Assembly: GCF_004358095.2 (NCBI RefSeq) | Contig: NZ_SMZJ02000010.1 | Coordinates: 1 to 64,000 of the forward strand | Direction: 5' to 3' | Length of the DNA stretch: 64,000 nucleotides | DNA from: Seonamhaeicola sediminis | Lineage (GTDB): Bacteria; Bacteroidota; Bacteroidia; Flavobacteriales; Flavobacteriaceae | In this document: positions 61,379 to 64,000 of the stretch, piece by piece | Layout of the letters: each line of letters opens with the position of its first letter | Numbering within the stretch: position 1 is the first letter of the stretch | The notes under the pieces: generated by a model | Databases searched by the model: none | Seen by the model: the letters and a program-made list of their open reading frames with translations, nothing else | Told to the model about the DNA's origin: nothing | Translations under genes and position numbers: made by a program

Positions 61379-61927
61379 TTATTTATTATCCGTTAATAGT
61401 TTCTTTAATGTATTCCAACGAGGATCAATATCCTCTTTTTTGTCTTTATCTTTATTTAGCTTTGGACTAAGTTCTTCTAGTTTATCAAGTATATCTGAAT
61501 TTAATGTTCCGTCTTTTACACCTGGATGCACTCTTTTAATTGGCACAGCCAAGACAATTAATTCATAAACATACTGCTGAATGTTGATTTCATAAGTTCC
61601 ATGAGGTACTATTAGAATATCTTCATATTCGTCATTATATTCATCGCCAAATTTAACTACCAAATCAAACTCATTTTCTATAGTTTGATTGTACGGTTCA
61701 TTAGTTAAATCACAATTAATGTTTACAAATCCAGAGGTTTTGAAATGTAATTCTAACAATGTTGACTTTTTCTCTAGCGCAACATTAACATTAACATTAA
61801 CATTATTAAACTCTTTATACTCAAAAAAATCAAAGAACGCTTGTTCAATTTCATAGTCAAAATGATGCTTTCCTAATTTTAATCCTACAAATTGGATTAC
61901 AAATTCTTTCAATAGCTTCATTATCAC
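61379..61927 (-). CDS. DUF177 (YceD-like) protein
   Basis: 182 residues with the DUF177/YceD beta-rich region. In LSKDTLLELHFKTSG-like stretches the protein keeps the family features: VALEKKSTLLELHF, VNINCDLTNEP (the CDRT-like Cys motif of YceD), and a terminal DPRWNTLKKLL, the diagnostic DPRW..L. The family is linked to rRNA processing (23S accumulation) in plants and bacteria, though the mechanism is not firm. Operon with rpmF. Confidence 0.88.
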   Translation of the reverse strand: MIMKLLKEFVIQFVGLKLGKHHFDYEIEQAFFDFFEYKEFNNVNVNVNVALEKKSTLLELHFKTSGFVNINCDLTNEPYNQTIENEFDLVVKFGDEYNDEYEDILIVPHGTYEINIQQYVYELIVLAVPIKRVHPGVKDGTLNSDILDKLEELSPKLNKDKDKKEDIDPRWNTLKKLLTDNK

Positions 61928-62001
61928 ATCTATTTTGAGCCTGCAAATATATAAATTTTTACCTTAAGCAACATTACTTATAAACATTTTTTTGTTTATA
62001 T

Positions 62002-63042
62002 CTATTTGCGCATCTTTTTTAGCGGATTAGAGGTAAGACTCTCATAATCAAATCTATTTCTGTAAATTTGAATAGCCGTATAAATGGCTTCTTTAAATGA
62101 ACCAGCGTCTGCTAATCCCTTTCCAGCAATTTCATAAGCTGTTCCATGGTCTGGAGACGTTCTAATTCTGTTTAAACCCGCTGTATAATTAACACCTTGT
62201 CCAAACGATAATGTTTTAAAAGGAATCAGTCCTTGATCATGATAGGTAGCCACTACTGCATCGAAATTTTTGTAATTATTTGAGCCAAAAAAGCTGTCGG
62301 CTGCATAAGGTCCAAAAACCAATTTGCCTTCATCCTTGATCTTTTTAAGTGTAGGACGCAATACCTCATCATCTTCCTTTCCAATAACACCATTATCACC
62401 TGTATGAGGGTTGATTCCTAAAACCGCTATTTTAGGTTTTGATATTCTAAAGTCCTTCTTAAGGGAATCATAAATGGTATGAATCTTTTTTATAATAAGC
62501 TGCTCTGAAATATGCTCAACCACATCTTTAACAGGAACATGGTCTGTTAATAAACCAACTCTTAAATTTTCAGTAACCATAAACATAAGGCTTTCCCCTT
62601 CTAATTCTTGGGCTAAAAAGTCTGTATGTCCAGGAAATTTAAATTCATCCGATTGAATATTATACTTATTAATAGGTGCTGTAACCAAAACATTAATAGC
62701 TTCATTTTTTAAGGCCTCAGTAGCAGCTCTTAAAGACTTTATAGCATATTCTCCTATTTTGATGTCTTCTTTTCCAAATTCAATTTTTACGGGCTCATTC
62801 CAACAATTAAACACATTAACTTTACCATGTACCAGATGACTGAGACTATTAATGTTATGGAAATTAATGGTAGATTTAAAATGACTTTTGTAAAAATTCA
62901 TGGTTTTTGCTGAAGCAAAAATTACTGGTGTACACAATTCTAAAAACATGGTGTCTTCAAATGTTTTCAATATTATTTCGCCACCAATACCGTTTAAGTC
63001 ACCTATTGATATTCCTACTATTATATTTTCTTCGTACTTCAT
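62002..63042 (-). CDS. pdxA: 4-Hydroxythreonine-4-phosphate dehydrogenase
   Basis: 346-residue NAD-dependent enzyme of pyridoxal-5'-phosphate biosynthesis. Conserved parts are GISIGDLNGIGGEIILKTF near the N-terminus, VTAPINKYN, FPGHTDFLA with a metal His, LGINPHTGDNGVIGKEDD, and ATYHDQGLIPFKTL with the second metal His. TSPDHGTAYEIAG near the C-terminus is also typical. It is 74 bases upstream of the DUF177 gene in the same direction and divergent from ribE. Confidence 0.94.
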   Translation of the reverse strand: MKYEENIIVGISIGDLNGIGGEIILKTFEDTMFLELCTPVIFASAKTMNFYKSHFKSTINFHNINSLSHLVHGKVNVFNCWNEPVKIEFGKEDIKIGEYAIKSLRAATEALKNEAINVLVTAPINKYNIQSDEFKFPGHTDFLAQELEGESLMFMVTENLRVGLLTDHVPVKDVVEHISEQLIIKKIHTIYDSLKKDFRISKPKIAVLGINPHTGDNGVIGKEDDEVLRPTLKKIKDEGKLVFGPYAADSFFGSNNYKNFDAVVATYHDQGLIPFKTLSFGQGVNYTAGLNRIRTSPDHGTAYEIAGKGLADAGSFKEAIYTAIQIYRNRFDYESLTSNPLKKMRK

Positions 63043-63241
63043 TAAAAAAAGACAACTTTTGTTATTAATTTTTTTCTGTTGAGGTGTATATTTTTATTCA
63101 AAAAACCCTAAAATTTTACAGCACTCTAGTATCCTCTATGTTAGTATATAGAATCTTTTCATTTTATCTTGATAAATCTTTAAATGAAAAAAATCATGTA
63201 TTTTTGATTTTGCAAATTTAACCAAATAAACAGATAATAAT

Positions 63242-63841
63242 ATGTTTACCGGAATTATTGAAGATATTGGTATTATCACAAGTTTAAGAGAAGAAAACAC
63301 AAACCTTCATATTACTGTAAAAAGTAATATTACATCCGAATTAAAAATAGATCAAAGTGTTGCTCATAATGGGGTTTGTTTAACAGTTGTAGACATAGAT
63401 AATGATGAGTACACGGTTACTGCCATAAAGGAAACTTTAGACAAAACTAACCTAGGTACTTTACAACGTAATGACAAGGTAAACTTAGAACGTGCCATGA
63501 AATTAGGAGATAGGTTAGATGGCCATATTGTTCAAGGCCATGTTGATCAAACCGGTATTTGCACTAATATTAAAGAAGAAAACGGTAGTTGGTTTTTCAC
63601 CTTTCAATACGATGCTACTTTAAATAACCTCACCATAGAAAAGGGCTCTATAACCATAAACGGAACCAGCTTAACAGTTGTAAACTCTGAAAAAGACACG
63701 TTTAGTGTAGCTATCATACCATACACTTACACGCATACTAACTTTAACACCTTTAAAGAAGGTACAGTTGTAAATTTAGAGTTTGATGTTCTAGGAAAAT
63801 ATGTTACAAAGTTGTTAGCAATGAATATAACAAATTATTAA
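63242..63841 (+). CDS. ribE: Riboflavin synthase, alpha chain
   Basis: 199-residue enzyme joining two 6,7-dimethyl-8-ribityllumazine molecules into riboflavin. It has two lumazine-binding repeats: MFTGIIEDIGIITSLRE with SVAHNGVCLTVVDI, and GHIVQGHVDQTGICTNI with GSITINGTSLTVV. Length is typical. No FMN riboswitch-like region was evident upstream. A TATTTTTG at 63199-63206 is a possible -7 element with no good -33 partner. Confidence 0.95.
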   Translation: MFTGIIEDIGIITSLREENTNLHITVKSNITSELKIDQSVAHNGVCLTVVDIDNDEYTVTAIKETLDKTNLGTLQRNDKVNLERAMKLGDRLDGHIVQGHVDQTGICTNIKEENGSWFFTFQYDATLNNLTIEKGSITINGTSLTVVNSEKDTFSVAIIPYTYTHTNFNTFKEGTVVNLEFDVLGKYVTKLLAMNITNY

Positions 63842-63843
63842 AA

Positions 63844-64000
63844 CTACTTGCTTATACTACTGCTTTGAGAGAGAAGTTTTCTAACACCGAGACACAAAGC
63901 TAACACTACTAGAAATAAAGTATCCACTCCAATTGTAAGACCAGGAGGAGAAGGACCTCCTGTAGGAGGGGGAGGAGGTGTTGGTCCTCCTTTTTGAGCA
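63844..64000 (-). CDS. C-terminal part of a small Pro/Gly-rich membrane protein (cut by window edge)
   Basis: The minus strand reads into the window for 52 codons: a Pro/Gly-rich stretch (GGPTPPPPPTGGPSPPG), then LTIGVDTLFLVVLALCLGV as a single hydrophobic helix, then a basic and Ser-rich tail ending SISK. This fits small flavobacterial proteins with PPPP linker, a short xxDx motif and a C-terminal helix, which recall sorting-type tails (PEP-CTERM-like), but that is only likeness. The start is outside the window. Confidence 0.55.
   Translation of the reverse strand, partial: AQKGGPTPPPPPTGGPSPPGLTIGVDTLFLVVLALCLGVRKLLSQSSSISK

Overview
The window looks like chromosomal DNA of a member of the Flavobacteriaceae (phylum Bacteroidota). 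It is AT-rich throughout. Several promoters have the Bacteroidota form (a TTG box about 18-23 bases before TAnnTTTG). One protein ends in a type IX secretion type A sorting domain. The core-gene blocks (DUF177-rpmF-fabH-accB-accC, nrdB-nrdA, pdxA/ribE, tdk-alr) are of a kind common in this family. No tRNA, rRNA or CRISPR was seen. The species cannot be named from this window.

Layout. 1-146: edge of an IS3-type insertion sequence. 176-20929: ordinary genes, namely a Na/Pi symporter, a ribonucleotide reductase whose ATP-cone sits on the beta subunit, MarC, a globin, a C-terminal processing protease with dCMP deaminase, HupE, a large secreted BNR-repeat protein, fructose-bisphosphatase, aspartate kinase and a bifunctional OlsF-like lipid acyltransferase. 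21267-43972: an accessory locus, described below. 43984-63841: ordinary genes again, namely a tyrosine phosphatase-like protein, TauE, rsmI, tdk, alr, mscL, asd, prolyl oligopeptidase, a solitary ABC ATPase, acetyl-CoA carboxylase subunits, fabH, rpmF, pdxA and ribE. The right edge cuts a small Pro/Gly-rich protein.

The accessory locus (21267-43972) is the part most likely to be undescribed. It holds three paralogous cassettes. Each begins with a small precursor protein: an N-terminal hydrophobic segment, a conserved leader ending in Ala-Asn-Ala, then a divergent Cys-rich mature part. Next come an intercistronic hairpin, a lipoprotein 6-bladed beta-propeller, and then either a membrane-anchored thioredoxin-like CxxC protein (cassettes 1 and 2) or a DUF1573 lipoprotein (cassette 3). 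Cassettes 2 and 3 carry a signal peptidase I paralogue; the cassette 2 copy is a frameshifted, truncated pseudogene. A complete RND tripartite exporter (adaptor, permease, TolC-like) and a small HTH regulator lie between cassettes 1 and 2. A transglutaminase-like lipoprotein and a second, solitary RND permease follow cassette 3. An O-antigen ligase/PglL-like membrane protein with TPRs lies in front. Upstream of each precursor is a conserved element of about 31-34 bases. The intergenic regions carry remnants of the ligase gene 3' end and of the HTH gene 3' end, which are footprints of cassette duplication.

Working model (inference): the precursors are exported, cut after the AxA motif by the dedicated signal peptidase, disulfide-bonded or handled by the thioredoxin-like protein, and perhaps moved on or sensed by the RND and propeller components. 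The leader resembles the NVEALA-type peptides of Bacteroidota. No function for the mature peptides can be read from the sequence.
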